Origin: Saccharum officinarum
Taxonomy: Eukaryota; Streptophyta; Magnoliopsida; Poales; Poaceae
Assembly: GCA_020631735.1 (NCBI GenBank)
Contig: CM036201.1
Span: 70,231,471-70,295,470 of the forward strand
Direction: 5' to 3'
DNA length: 64,000 bases
In this document: piece by piece, positions 32,121 to 45,581 of the stretch
Numbering within the stretch: the first letter of the stretch is position 1
How the letters are laid out: the number at the start of each line of letters is the position of its first letter
Notes under the pieces: model-generated
The model's database searches: none
What the model was told of the DNA's origin: nothing
Seen by the model: only the letters and a program-made list of their open reading frames with translations
Program-made: the position numbers and the translations under genes

Positions 32121-32436
32121 GTCTGCAGGTATCTCGCCCTTTTCTTCTCTGGCTCTGTCTCATGGCTCCTCCACTACATCCTCTCTCCCTCCGTCTTCCC
32201 CTTTGCGCAAGTGATTGGGCGCCGCGCAGCCCACACTACATCTTCTGATTGTACTGCGAAATTTGGTTGACATGTTCATTTTTTTGTGTACCTGTAAATA
32301 CAGTCAGATACAAGACAATCTTCGTCATGATGCAGTGTACTTAATTCAGGTATGTTCAGAGGCAGTTTGGGTGTTTTCTTCACATAATGCATGTACTCTT
32401 ATGTGAAGGTTTCTCGGGACCTAGAGTAGTCACGAG

Positions 32437-33640
32437 GTTGCTGTTAAAGTTCTTAATCCTGAGAACTTGAAACAAAATATATGCAATGAATTTAAGCAAG
32501 CTTCCACATTTCAAAGAATCGTTCTTAAGGTTACCATTGTTCTTCACAGATTAATCTCTAAAAATCGGCATAAGTAGGCGTGCTTATACCTCCGCCGGTT
32601 TGTCTGTTGCATGCACGAACTAAGATATATACCTAGCATTCACCTTCCACATCTCTTTTCAGGGAAGTTGATCATGCCAGTGTTGTCCGAATCATTGATT
32701 CATGCACAAAGCCACCTCAGTTTTACATGATTATTACAGGTGACGCTTCATCCAACCAAAGCCAAAATCTTTGGAAGGGATAACAAGTGAATTTCCTTTT
32801 GCATCGGTAATTTTGACTTACAAAAGTATTTCATACCATGAGTTAAAGTGAGAAGAAGCTACAGTTGAAATACCATAGCCTTGCAATGTGGAAATTGTGT
32901 TTTTCTTCTGTGCTGCACATCGTGTTATTATTTGTATGTCTCTTAGAGCAGTTTATTTCAAGTAATAACTTCGATACCTGCTAATTTTTTCTTGCAGAAA
33001 ACATGTCTACAGGAAGTTTATTCGATTAGAGATTTAAAGTTTGCCAACCTTTTACTGCATACAGATCATGTATGTACCCTATGATCATTAGGTTCTTTCA
33101 TTGGAGCTGAGTACTTTGCAGGCAGTGTTTGTGAAAATGCTGACATGGATTATATTTGTTGGCATGGAAATGTTTTAGTAGGTTCAGGCTCGATTTCATG
33201 TATGTTCAGTTGTGGCTACATATATTAAATATGTACTCATCCTGCGATTCAATATCCTCGATCTAACGTCCTGCTTCTGCCTCTGTCAAATATATAAGGG
33301 TTCATGGTCTGCCTTTGGATCCTCAACTTCAGAAATATCGCCGCCATTCCTAACATAGGATTGTGAATCAGATTGACACAAGACTTCTGAAGATTGTAAT
33401 GAAGGTTGCTTCTAGATCTTGTGGGGATATGCTTCTGGATCTTGTGAGGATATGTGAGTCGTTGCTACACTTCTGAGTTTTGTACCATATTGATCATATT
33501 TAGGTAGTGTTTTTTTCACATGATGCATGTTGTTGTTAAAATTTCTAATCCTGAGAATTTGACACAAAATGCATCCAACCAGTTTAGGCAACAAATCTAC
33601 ATGTCAAGGTTCTAATTATGGTTCAGAGCCATCATCATTT
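32437..33640 (+). pseudogene. decayed Raf-like (ACT-type MAPKKK) protein kinase exons, partly duplicated
   Basis: Successive kinase blocks can be read. VAVKVLNPENLKQN (32437) is the VAVK ATP-lysine strand. After a ctcttttcag acceptor comes REVDHASVVRIIDSCTKPPQ (32662), which matches the alphaC-beta4 region of plant Raf-like kinases. After a further acceptor come NMSTGSLFD-stop and, in another frame, DLKFANLLLHTDH (near 33036), the catalytic loop with intervening sequence lost. A second degenerate copy of the first block (VVVKISNPENLTQN) is at 33529. Stops and frame breaks make function impossible. Confidence 0.6.
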
Positions 33641-36600
33641 GAACCGGGAAAAGTGGACGCGATTTTTAAAGAGATGGGTATGACTGAAAGGTGAAAAAAG
33701 TTTGTCCCAAGTTGATTCTCTTCTAGCAGGAGGCATTTCTCTAGCTCATGTTGTGCTTCTTCGGGCCATCCTGCAGCATTGTGCCTTCGCAGGCTCATAC
33801 TTGCTATACAGCAGGGGGGTTCCATGGCATCTTGCCCTCACCTCGCAAATCTAGCCATTTCTCCTAACCAGCAACCCAACTATGAGTAGGGATTTGGAGA
33901 AATTTAAGCTACCAAACCTGCAATTTTCTAAGCATATTAACTTATTTATTGCTTCCTTTGTTCTGTGTTTAATTGAGCATGAAATCTCTTTTTGTAGATG
34001 CATGTGGATGATTCTAAAAGACTTGCATATCAAGTGTTCGATGAAATGCTCAGATTGATAGTGCAAGTGGCAAAAATCATAATATATATGTGGCTAATTT
34101 CTGTTAAGATTTATAATATACAAGAATTAAGATCACATTATCTTCCTACAGATAGGCAGAGAATTCAGCTCTGTCACTCCTATTTTTGTTGTTGCTGTTT
34201 AACAAAGTTCAGCTCTGTCCACTGCTATTCACATAAGTAGAAAATAGAGGGTTTTGAGATTCTTAGATATTAACCTATTTTTTGATTCGTCTCCACCATC
34301 AAATATAGACCCATTTTATTAGTTCATGAATCTCCATCGTTTTCCGCACTCTTTTGCCAATTCCATATTGTATCTCACTGCTAAATTGTAACACTACAGA
34401 ATGGGCAGAGAGATTACAGGAGGATTGGTATGTAGTCTAGAGCATTATTATTGATGACCTTATTTTTTTACAATGCAGCAGCTTGCAAAGGTAAGGTTTA
34501 CACTACCTCGATAAATTTATTTCCCTTTTAATGTCCCTTCTTTTTACCTGTTCATTATTGTTTTTTCCTACTCTTCTGTTTTTACAGCCTTTGCGCCAGT
34601 GATTTTACTAATAGATTTTTTTCTCTCTCTAGCTATTCATTTTTTTCATAAAGCCTTGTTTTTCCCCTTTTGCACTGTTTTCATCACACCACATGCCGCA
34701 ACCATCAAATAACACCAGAGATGCTGGATCAATCACAGCTTCACCGAAACGCCTCTGATTTATAGCTGAACTAAAAGTACGCAAATTATTGCTCTCTAGA
34801 TTTTTATTTTCTACCAAACATAGTTTTTCCTACTTATGCAGAGCCAAAATGCTCATGTTGTAGCTAACTGCAGACCCCATATTGTAGAGAAATTTCCAGG
34901 TGACAAGAGTTTGCACCTGCGATTTCAAACAGACATACCTTCAAACAAAAGAATCAATGGTTAGTTTTCACTTTCCATGTGTTTATAGATATGTATGCCA
35001 ACAAAGTTAGATCTGCACTATCCTTGTTCTGTTGCCTTCTGTTTGGCTCCTTTATATAGACTTATATATCTAAAAGCCAAATGTAGAATATAAAAATCTA
35101 ATCCTCACATAGCCTGCAGCCAATTTCTTATTATGGACCTCTACTAATGGGATGCCCCGCAGCTGCATCGGTCTGTCCCCTCACCAGATCTCTAATACTG
35201 GGTATGAGGCTTCCCTTCCTTCCTCTTCATTGCAGCTAACCTCTGTCGAATTTTTTTTTCTTTTCCATAACCCAAATCTTCATAGCAGTTTATTATCTAC
35301 CTATTTCATAGTTTTAGCTAAAAGCTAAAACCAAAACCAACACCTAATATGCTACTTTTATCAATTCGTGGTTCATGAATAGTACTTTCATCAATTCACT
35401 TTGGGTGAGCCTGCTTAATCCTTTGAAGAAATCTGATTAGTATCGCTATAGTATTGCTAATGGTGATTCTGATATATTGCATTGGTCTGTTGGTAAATGA
35501 ACGGCCAGTCCTACTCTTATGTGAAAGTGAAATTTTACATTTTTTACAGAAAAGAATGCTAAATTGCTTGTTTTTTCGTATGAAAGTGTTTACATCCAAC
35601 GCTTGATGACTTTATACATTCTCTGAAATTGGGTTTTGCTACATATCATTACTCAAAAACCCAATGTCATAGAAACTTTCATGTACTACAACTCTCGTGT
35701 TTTCTAATTAGCTATTTCAAGTATTACCATTTAATGTTCAAGATATGTGAAAGTAGCTTCAGCGATGGCTGATAATTTCGTTCAACTAATGTTTTTGTTG
35801 TGCGGCCATTGGTTATAACTGGTTTCGTAAATTTGTTTTGTATGGTCTGCCACGAGGCCTGGCCCTCTGTGTTCAGTCCAATCTGGTTATGGTCTGCCAA
35901 TTTGGCAAAATTTATGGTAAGGTCTACCAGTTTGCCGAAATTTTGGGTAAGGTCTCCCGTTCTCTCTACCCAATACAGCAATTATTGGAAAAAAAGAATA
36001 AGGCTTCTGTTGTATTTTCCTGTAATGGATATTTTGTAGAGGGTATTTTATTTCACACATCTAGAGAATTGATTTTATCTTCAGTACAAGTCCCCAGATC
36101 TTATTCTGCTGATGCTTCAAACTACTGAACTGCTTGCTGAACAAGCTGTTCCTCACCGAATGAACAATATTATCTAGATTCTGATCTTATAAGCAACTAA
36201 AATGATCCTATCGATGCTGCATGATTCTCCGATAGGTGCTCATTCTCAGATCTAGGTCCTATTGTACTATTCGGCCTATTGTTGTGGTTTCTTTTTATAT
36301 TTTATTTACAGTTGTTCCTGCAATTAAATGTGCGATCACATTTCCAAAAAAAACATATGTTCCAAGTTTGCTGATACCTCATTGTAGAAGTGAGCATAAA
36401 TGCAGAACGGGAGATGTTATAGCTGGCTGCCACCTCCAGCTTTGAAGGTTAAATATAATATGCACCGAGGAGGAGATTATGCTATCGATCATTCTCATGA
36501 GGTTGATGTGATAACATACGTGTTCTTGTCTTCAACGGCTCAGGTATTCGTCATAGACACTCATTGTACTTGCGCCGCTCAGTAGAATTGGAATGCCAAT

Positions 36601-37054
36601 GACACTTATAACATGTTTTGCTCCCGTCTTTTCAAGAGTCATTTCCCTGAATGTTTTCTATTGAAGAAAAGGCAAAGTAGTGTATTTGTACTCCTTCACA
36701 TGTTGAGATACTTTCTTTTTTTGCAAACCTGTATGTAAATATCTGTTTTTTCGCTCTTTTCTGAATGTTTTCTATGAGCAAACTGAAACTTTGTTACATA
36801 CTCACATACTTTACCACTACAATTTATTACAGATTCTTTGCATATCAAGTGTAATAGGTGTTACTTGCTTTCCAATTTATATGATAATATAGCCCAGTTG
36901 TTCCCTCCTTTTATTACGTACCCTCATCCTGGTTAGCTTTGTGATTTACGGAAATATATCGCTCAATGGACAGTGAAGTAAATGCTCCGTTGTGTAAATT
37001 CATTCATCTGGGTTGTGCATTTTGGCGGCAACCAATATTCTTAGAACCATTAAT
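33641..37054. other. no gene supported; AT-rich intron-like sequence to the gap
   Basis: Low coding density. Short exon-like pieces (such as 34000-34075, after 'tttttgtagatgc') suggest more fragments of the decayed gene upstream, but no domain is identifiable. Confidence 0.4.
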
Positions 37055-37154
37055 NNNNNNNNNNNNNNNNNNNNNNNNNNNNNNNNNNNNNNNNNNNNNN
37101 NNNNNNNNNNNNNNNNNNNNNNNNNNNNNNNNNNNNNNNNNNNNNNNNNNNNNN
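37055..37154. other. assembly gap (100 N)
   Basis: Exactly 100 Ns between contig B and contig C. The right arm of the inverted duplication begins on the next base. Confidence 0.98.
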
Positions 37155-38465
37155 TGCACTACCCTTTCAGGTTTACAGACAGTTCGCGGAGGTTGCAGGG
37201 AATTCCACCGCTGTTACTCCACCAAGCTCAGCTGCATGGGTACGATGCCAATATGTTTATTCTACTTAAGTGCCTCATTTCTAATGCAATATGGCAATGC
37301 AGGATCGATCGAAGCTTCGGACCACGCAAAAGGATTGGGCGGTGACGCACGAACCACATTTGCTTAATTGGTATAACAGGCATCCTCGCCACCTCAACGA
37401 ACTTCCACAGCACCACCCAGCAAGATGGATGGAGTACCTGCAATGGCTGCAGCGAAGTACGAGGACTCATCTCATGGTCCCGTACACCAACATGCCTGCA
37501 GATGCGGCCGGTGAGGATGACATCGCCGATGCGTTCGACGATGCGCAAAGGGTGCAAACACAACTTCTTAGGGCCCCTCTAAATAGATACGTGGTAAGTA
37601 CTTTACACTTACATCCTCAAGCGAGGTAATGGGTTTCAAAATGATCGAGTTAACCTTGTGTGATGTTGTAGGCACAACAGTTGTCGAACTACTCTGAGGA
37701 AGCTTCTAGGCAACTTTTTCGGACTAGGGACGACAAGACCAACCCTCTTCGCGCCTTTGTCAAGGTACTTTTGATAGTAACATTCATGACTACAACTCAG
37801 TTACCTTAAAATTCACGCTTAATAATGGTTGTTGTCATCTAAACCTGTAGAGAATGAAAAAAAAGCTGCAAAAAAGTTGGCTCAGAAGCTGAGCTGTGCG
37901 ACACGCCTTTGGACGTACCTTTACAACCCCACGTGGTCTAGGAGCCAGACGATGTCCACCGCAGCTGCTTCTGCTAGCGACACTAGGGCTGCGTCCTCAT
38001 CTATTCGTACTCCGTAGGACAGAGGGAAGGGTCCAGCTGGTGCGGACGATGTCGACGAGGGCACTTCAGTATGACACGACGAGTGGCGACGATGACGACG
38101 ACGATGTTCCCAGTGGGATTACACCGGTCACGAGGAGATGGGTGCCTCACAGCTATTACGGTGCTCCTATTGGTACACAGGGGGTAGACTACACATAGCA
38201 GGAGAACTACACACCAGCCGAGCAATAGGTCCCTATACTTTGCTTTTCTTTAATTCTACTGTTCGTAGCTCAACATTTTAGAGTAGCTCATCAGGTTGCT
38301 TGCTTGCAGGGGGCTTCCTCGATGCAGCAGTTCGATCGTGGACATAGGCGGCAGCACGAGAGGCAGCAACGGGACCGCACAGACGTTGGCTGGAGAAGCA
38401 ACGTGGTCCCTACGAATCCGAGGAGGCAATGGAGACCGCGAGACCCCTACACCCCTGGCGATTAG
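37155..38465 (+). pseudogene. PMD gene, 3' part only (mirror copy)
   Basis: Begins at MHYPFR of the fifth PMD exon, immediately broken by several 1-bp indels, then continues in frame from about 37320 (TTQKDWAVTHEPHLLNWYN...). It ends with the same DPYTPGD tail and stop at 38463-38465. Indel crowding at the contig edge suggests poor consensus. Confidence 0.7.
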
Positions 38466-38671
38466 TACAGTAGTCATATTTAGTAGGCGCCGGACACATG
38501 TTATCATAGTTATCATAGTTATTTCGATTGGACTCATGTAGTTGATAACACTCGTTTAATCTTTGGCGTAAACGCAATTCTTCGTGCCATGGCTTCCGTA
38601 AACTTGCTGTAAATGACTCAACATGTCATGTCTGCATTTGTCACGCTCAGCTGACGCAAAATGTAGGCATA

Positions 38672-38741
38672 GTTCTTGCGTGCCCGGAGTTTCAGGGCCC
38701 CCCATGGCGGGGTGGCCCTAAAACTGCGGGCACGCAGGAAC
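38672..38741 (-). repeat. 70-nt hairpin, mirror copy
   Basis: Same stem-loop as 24535-24604. Here it lies outside the GRF reading frame because that frame stops earlier. Confidence 0.8.
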
Positions 38742-38970
38742 TGCAGTAAGAAACTGCATTTATAAACTACACGGATAAACCACACAACAATCTTAGTGAG
38801 TGGATCAACAAATGAAACGAATGAAGATGTGATAATTAAAATTATTACAATGACATGTTTCAAAGTACAACACTGATAAACTACACCACACAAAGTGACG
38901 TAGTTTGCAGGATATCCTCTCATCTTATGGTTCTTAACGAAATCAGTGACGTAGTTTGCAGGATATCCTC

Positions 38971-39987
38971 TCATCTTGCGAAGTGCTCTTTCTCCTTATA
39001 CTCATCCTTGAACTTATACACATCATCATATGATTCCCATTTGCATTTCTGAGTGCTCTGTTGCAACAAATAGATGAACACAAAGTTAGCGTACAAAAGC
39101 AAACAAAATAAAACATTAGCACTAAGTGTCAACAGTCCTAACAAACCTCGTCATAATCGATCATGTGGCCACAGAAGTGCCCAATCCCAAGGCCTGAAGG
39201 GACAAGGCCGTAGCTAGCTTCAACACCACATTTGCACATCACAGGAGGCACAATAGACCTCCTCTTCTTCTTCCAGTCTGGCACCTCCTCATTCTTCTCC
39301 GGCTCCGGCCAATGGCTCTTTGGACCATAGACCCATTCTTTGAAACGACACTTGGGATAATCATGATCCTACAAAATCAAAACAGTAAAACACACATATA
39401 TGACATGACATTCCAAGGTTCACTCAAACCTTACCTCATATCGTAGAGGACAAATGAACTCTTGTTCATTGCGTGGGTTTATCACGGCTTGCTCTCCGCA
39501 AAGGCAATTTGGAGGATCCTCGAGCCGGCGTGCCGATGCTACGACCTTCTCTTCCTCCGTCATAGGAGGAGGGTTAGGAGGGGGCGGAACCCAGCGAGTA
39601 AACACCTCACGCTTGCAATGATCAATGCCGGGGTAGAAAAGGAGAATCCTTGGGTCAAACTTGTCCGGACCGTCGATCCATTGGAACAAAAAGCACCGGA
39701 AGTACGGCTACAAAAAAGTTCAAATTATCTCATCGCGAATACAACATCAGAAACCAATAAGAAAAACAAAGGGCACAATTACTTACGCTACAACTATAAC
39801 ATGTGTAGAAGCAACGAGCCGCAGTGTCTGGATGTCTCGACTGGCTCACGTGCGCCGGATGACCACAGTCACAGTTAGGGAAAGGTTCCTCGGGAAGAAC
39901 GGGCGCATCCTTGCAAGACACGTCGGGGTACATCTCTCTAGGACGACCCTTTTTCCTCCAGATCAACTCACGATACGAGTCCTCCAT
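38971..39987 (-). CDS. triple GRF-type zinc-knuckle protein (mirror copy, likely correct C-terminus)
   Basis: Exons 39987-39787, 39707-39435, 39368-39147 and 39057-38971 encode 260 residues with the same three GRF-like fingers as the left copy. The last exon ends ...KDEYKEKEHFAR-stop. The left copy has a different short sequence after KDEYK and reads on into the 51-bp duplication and hairpin. The compact ending here seems natural, because the third finger closes just before it. Confidence 0.72.
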
Positions 39988-42427
39988 CTAATAACACGAA
40001 ATGATTTCTACAGAAAACACATATCACTTATATAATGTACAATATCAATACGATTAAAACTAATATAACTTTACTAACTACATTAACCAAACATCCTACA
40101 ACGATGGACGCAGAGAAGGGTGGCCGGAACAAGGTCCGACGATGGGCCGGTAGCCGACGGGGAGGTGCCCTAGGCGGGACGGGCGCCGAGGGGAGGGGAG
40201 CTCGGTCCTGGGGCGAGGACGGGGACGGGCGCCGAGGGGAGGGGACGGGTACGGGCGCTGCGGGAAATGGAATGGATGAATGGCCAAAAACAAGAAGTGC
40301 CCGGGCTTTTAAATGGGCGGACTTGTACCCCGCCATGATTCATGGCGGGTTAGGGGTACCCCGCCGTGATGCATGGCGGGGTACTCCTTTCCACGCTGGC
40401 CTACGGCGTGCCACGTGGGACCTGTACCCGCCACCATGCATGGCGGGGTTCAGTGCATTTGACCCGCCATGCATGGTGGCGTGGCAAAACGGGTTAGATT
40501 TAAAAAAATTTCAAATACGGGTTAAATTTAAAATTTGTTTCAAATTTGGGCTAAAATAAAAAAAAAATCAAAATCTGCCACCACATCTTTCTAGCAAAGA
40601 CACACCCAGCTAGCAGGTGATCAACTGTTTCACGTGGTCTTGCCTATCGAGCCTAATGGACATCTAGCAGCGACCAAGCAAGAACAGCTAAATAAAAGTG
40701 CCTATGGAGCCTGTTTGACATTTAGCAGCGACCAAGCAATAACAACTAAATAAAAATCAACATTTGTCTGAAGCCTTTGATTTTCTAGAGTGTCTTTGCA
40801 CCTGACACACTAGGGCTAAAGAACAGGCCCATGCTAAGGAGTAGTGTGATCTCTAGACGAAAATACCATTTTCAGTCGTTGTTAGGGCAACTTAACAGAG
40901 ATGATGTCAGAGCTATAGGTATTGTAATATTTCCTGAACTAATACCCACAAATATGCCCCCACATCCTCTTTGGAGAGGGCTTGACAAACTATGCGGTTC
41001 GCTGAATCGAGACATGTAGGGGGAATATGCTAGATACTACTAACAGCTATTAATGACTTTTAATTGGGAAATCAGAACGCATAGTGCCGTCACACATAGG
41101 TCCTCCAAAGTGATGCACAACCCATCTAGAGCAAAGTTAGGTTTTTACCTGGATATCCAGTAGTTGGGTAAGATGGGATGCAGTGATGTTGCCTTCGATC
41201 AAAGAAGGATAACAACACCCAAAGACGTTGTCAATGTCGAGACTGATATAACAAAAACTCATAGAGTCGACGAAGCGTGTCCCATACCATGCCATCGCTA
41301 CACATGGGGATAGCACCCAAAAGCTTGAATATGACGAATGGTGCCCCATACATACCACATACATACCACTCCTGAATGCTATGGCCGCGCCTCCTGTTGT
41401 TGGACATGTCCTATGCGCGTTCGGGTCACGACTCACGAGACTACGCCCATGACCAAGACAACCACGAAATTGACACAGGACGAGCACGCGGGAGAAGGTG
41501 CCGGCGACCACCCAAGCAACAAAGCTAACCGCGCCACCGCGGCCATGACCAATACACTGTAGCGAGGAGGGAAGCACCGCCATCAAGCTGACCATCAAGA
41601 ACCACACAGTTCACCATCGGATCCAGATGAATCCCCACGTAGCGCGCGAAGCGCCTATGCGGATTTGGTCGAATACCATACCAATTCATCAGTGGAGCAA
41701 GAAGAGAGAAATAGAATGGATAGAAAAGAAAAGGCCAGGATAGGGAGGAGGATCGCTCGGCTCTACCGTGTTGGATTTCCGACAGCATACTCAGGCGATG
41801 GCAAGCCGTAGGTTAGGCCTCGCTTGGCTGCACTTGTTTCAGGATTGTCGCCGTTGCAGTGCTGCTTCTGCACCACTTTTTCTTACTCTGGTCTGTAGGA
41901 GTATTTTGCAACAGCAGCACTAAGGGTCTCTTCAGAATACAGAAATTTGACATGATTGTAAGAATTTTACAAGAATCAGTTTAATTTCAATGGAAATACA
42001 CAGGATTTAGGGGGAAAAAATCCCACAGGGCAGCAGGGACAAATAGAAGCAGAAACAGAAACAGAGCAGTAGAGTACTAGTGCCCAGAAGAGAAGATCAT
42101 GATTAGTGCTAGCATCATTCGGGCATCGTCATTAGTGGCTTTGACTTGAGTTGAGCCCAGTCGTAACATGATCATCATCATCGTCAACACTGCCCCAGAG
42201 CACCGAATTGTCGAAACCACCGTGCGATTTCTGAACGAAAAAGACCACATCCACCCCCTGAATCATCGCATACTGACATACTACTACAACCGGCCATTGC
42301 GAGAAGGCTTCACATGCCATCGGCGATGGCGCCCGGTCCCATTCCGGGCTGGAATCACTCGACACGTGTCTGCTCTACAACTCGAACTCCTGTCTACTGC
42401 CGCTACGGCAACACACACACACGCCGT

Positions 42428-43122
42428 TCACCACGACCGCATCACCGGGCTCGCCTGCGCCACCGCGGGCACCGGCGCCGCCCAGCAGTGCTGCGGCCAC
42501 CGGTACACCAAGCCCTCCCCAGCAACGTCGCCATACGCCTGTCCATGCCCGGTCCAGGTCCAGGGGCGGCCGCCTTCCTTCCCCTCGTCGTCTCCCTCGA
42601 CGTCCATCGCCGCCGCGCCGTCCTCGCCATCCGACGCCTCATCAGCGGCGGCCTCCTCCGCCGTCGCCGCAGCCGCCGACGTCGGCGCCACCCACGGCAC
42701 GACGGCCAGGGCGAGGTCGGACTCGGAGCCCCGTTCCAGGGCGGCGCCGGCGAGCAGCTCCCGCACCGTCCTGCTGTCCGCCTCGCGGAGCATGGCGCGG
42801 ATCCAGTCCGCGCGGAGGCGCGGGGCGTCGATCCGCCTGCTGCTGCCTCCGTCTCCGTCACCGTACACCACCACCGCCCTCCCGTCGCCCATCGCGACGT
42901 CGTCCTCCCACGCCGCCGTCGCGGCGCCGCCCACCGCGGCCTGGTCGTCGTCCCGTGGCGAGGGCCGTCGGGACACGCGAGGCGCCGCATCTTGGTGGCG
43001 CGGCAGGAGAGCGAGAACCCGGAGGAACGGTCGTCGACGCCGGCGTCGTGGAAGAGGCCCGGCTCGTGGGCGCCCTTCCGCTTCAGCGACAGGCCGTGGA
43101 ACTCCTCCGTGAGCACCACCAT
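42428..43122 (-). CDS. unrecognised protein, mirror copy with 1-bp deletion
   Basis: Same gene as 20145-20840. A run of four Gs in the left copy is three here (42954-42958 region), shifting the frame after ...CPDGPRHG. Downstream the original frame (DDDQAAVGG...MRSW) is open to the same stop. Sequencing or consensus error is more likely than two alleles, given the pattern across genes. Confidence 0.55.
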
Positions 43123-44845
43123 CTCCGTCACACTCACGCAACTGCCTCTGTCCGTCGTCGTTCGCAGCACTCCTCTGCTCTCCGATTGCTTCGCTTCTCG
43201 TGGTTTCTGGCGTGCTCCGGATTGCTGTGGTGGGCGTGCAATGGATGGCGGGAGATATATGAGCTCCGGTCTGGGGAGCTGGGTGGACAGGAGCGCCAAG
43301 TGTGGAGAAGCTTCGATTGGAGCTCTGGAAGTGTCTCGAAGCCCATTTTTCCACTTCAGGGACAGCGACAGCGACAGCGTGTCCACTAGTCCGCTCTCTC
43401 CCCTCAAAGTACGTAAATACCCCTGACGTGGACCACACCATGGCTGTACAGCAATGGGCTAGTACCGTCATTGTCCCCGTTCACAGGCTCTCACTCACTC
43501 GTGGGCCGATGCTTCGTCTACAAGACGCATCCAGTGAGCCGCAGAAGGTCAGAAAGTGGCCCATGATGTCCATGCGAAGGAATGTGGCCGGCCTATTAGT
43601 GAAGAGAGCGTGGGCCGAATGGAAAGGTCTCGTGTGGGCGTTGCGGCGCTGGTGTTGCGGGGAGAATAGCACCACACTGTTAGCGCAAGGACGAGGCGGA
43701 GGAGAGGCTGCCTACGTAAGGAGGGCGAGGTGCGCCTGTCTAAGGCACGCAGCTGCGTGTTGTGCACAAAGCGAACTATTCTTTCGCCTTTTACTAAAGA
43801 ATACCGTGTGCACGTCACGATAAGCAGCATACGCTAATTTTTGGAGGGTGCCTCCTCTTTAGGAGGTGCCCAACAAATTAATTAATTTTTAATAAATACT
43901 CTTTTTAATCTAGTTGTTATTGTTATTTTTTCTAATCCAACTTTTCATTAAAATAAATTATTTATTTATATCAATTTAATTTATTTATTTATATCAATTT
44001 AAATTATTTATTTATATTAATTTTTAAATTTCCAGTTAATATATATTTTTATTTTGTTTTTAATCAATCTATTATTAGTTAATTTAATTGTGAATTTGTA
44101 ATTTAATAATTCAAATTAGTATGAAAAATTTGATCTTTCTTTGACCTTATAAATAATCTGTTCTTGCAATAAGGTTCCAAACTACACTTAGTATATTATT
44201 ATTATTTTTCCTCACTGTAATTTACAACCTGCCAGTGCTCACTTAGGAAGACATGCGCAATGTGTGGCGTTGTGCTCACTGCTCAATAAATGATACTCTG
44301 CTTAAGAAATGCTGAAGCAACAGCTCACAAAGATTGACTGGAAGGACTGAACATTTTCAGAAATGTAAAAGCTTTTGGACTGAAGTACTGAACATTACTC
44401 TAGCACTCTAGTTCATACTAGTGCATCCGACTGAAACACTGAACATTAACATGGTTCATGCATACAGCGTGCAGGTTAGAGGACAACGCTACTACAGCAA
44501 CAAATCAGGCAGAAGAACACGCGCAATGGGGGAGGGATACTCTCTGCAAAAATTGAGAGCAAGTACCACCGTCACACTTTGCAAGTACCACCAGTCACTC
44601 TACCAGGCCGTCCCGGGAAAATCCGAGGCAAACTAAAAAAATGAGGCCTGCTAGCTTGAGAAAATTAGAAATAAAATAAGATATACAATTTAATATATTA
44701 TATTTTTTACGCAAATTTAATATATTATATTGCAATAAGGTATGTCAAGAATGGTACCTATGTTGCATATTCTTTACTTGAATAGCATCAATCTTTTAGC
44801 GTTCTTCGAAATGAAATCTTCAATGATATGCTCATAATCAATCTT

Positions 44846-44974
44846 GGCCCTGTTCATCCGGCTTATAATCCGTACTTTTCAGCTTGTTTTTTCAGCCACA
44901 ACAGTATTTTTCTCTCATAACAAATCAGTCAATAGTGTTTTTTAGCCGGCTTATCAGCACAGCCGAACGGGGCC
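44846..44974. mobile_element. short MITE, mirror of 18285-18413
   Basis: 129 bp, ends GGCCCTGTTCATCCGG and CAGCCGAACGGGGCC. Confidence 0.75.
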
Positions 44975-45581
44975 ATTCTCCGATTACTGAGATTGGACTA
45001 AAGCCTCTATTCTTTGTTTTTTCTTACGCTTTTCCTTTGATTCAAATTTTCTAGACCGATTTGCAGAAGACGTAGCGTCTAGATGAACAGATCAAAAGAA
45101 CGAAATTTAGAGACCGACCAATTACTCGCTATAGTTTGCTGTGATTGTGAATTAATATTGAATTGAAAAAAATACGAATGATTATTATTACCTTTAGGCC
45201 TCAGCCTTAGCATCTCGCCTCGCCGGGTGCCTCGTCGCCGTTAGTGGTCATGTCAGTTCGTCACAGCGATCACCATACGCAGCGGCGGCAGTAGGGCATT
45301 AGGCTCAGGCCAGGGCGACAAAAGAATAGGAGATTGAGACTTACAGGTAGGAATCGGAACGACGCACAAGAGAGAACAAACAACGTCGGCGGCCAGGAAT
45401 CATTTTCTATTGGGCTTGGCTTGCTAATGGGTGATGATGACATTGTTATTGGGCCAAAGGCTACTTTGCTTGCTGCTTAACTATATAGATATAGGGGTAA
45501 TCAACCGTATATTTGGAGGCCTATGCTATTTGGAGGCCCTGCGCGGTCGCTCACTTTGCACACCCCCAGGGACGGCCCACT

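Larger units (their letters stand above)
37155..40569 (-). mobile_element. MULE, mirror copy truncated at the contig edge
   Basis: Corresponds to 22702-26121. The outer TIR ends at 40569, followed by the target duplication AAAATCTG (40570-40577). The rest of the element is missing because contig C starts inside the PMD gene. Confidence 0.85.

Noticed and set aside
33998..34240. 80-codon frame after an acceptor-like tttttgtag
   Set aside because: Could be a lone exon of the decayed upstream gene, but no recognisable domain and no partner exons.
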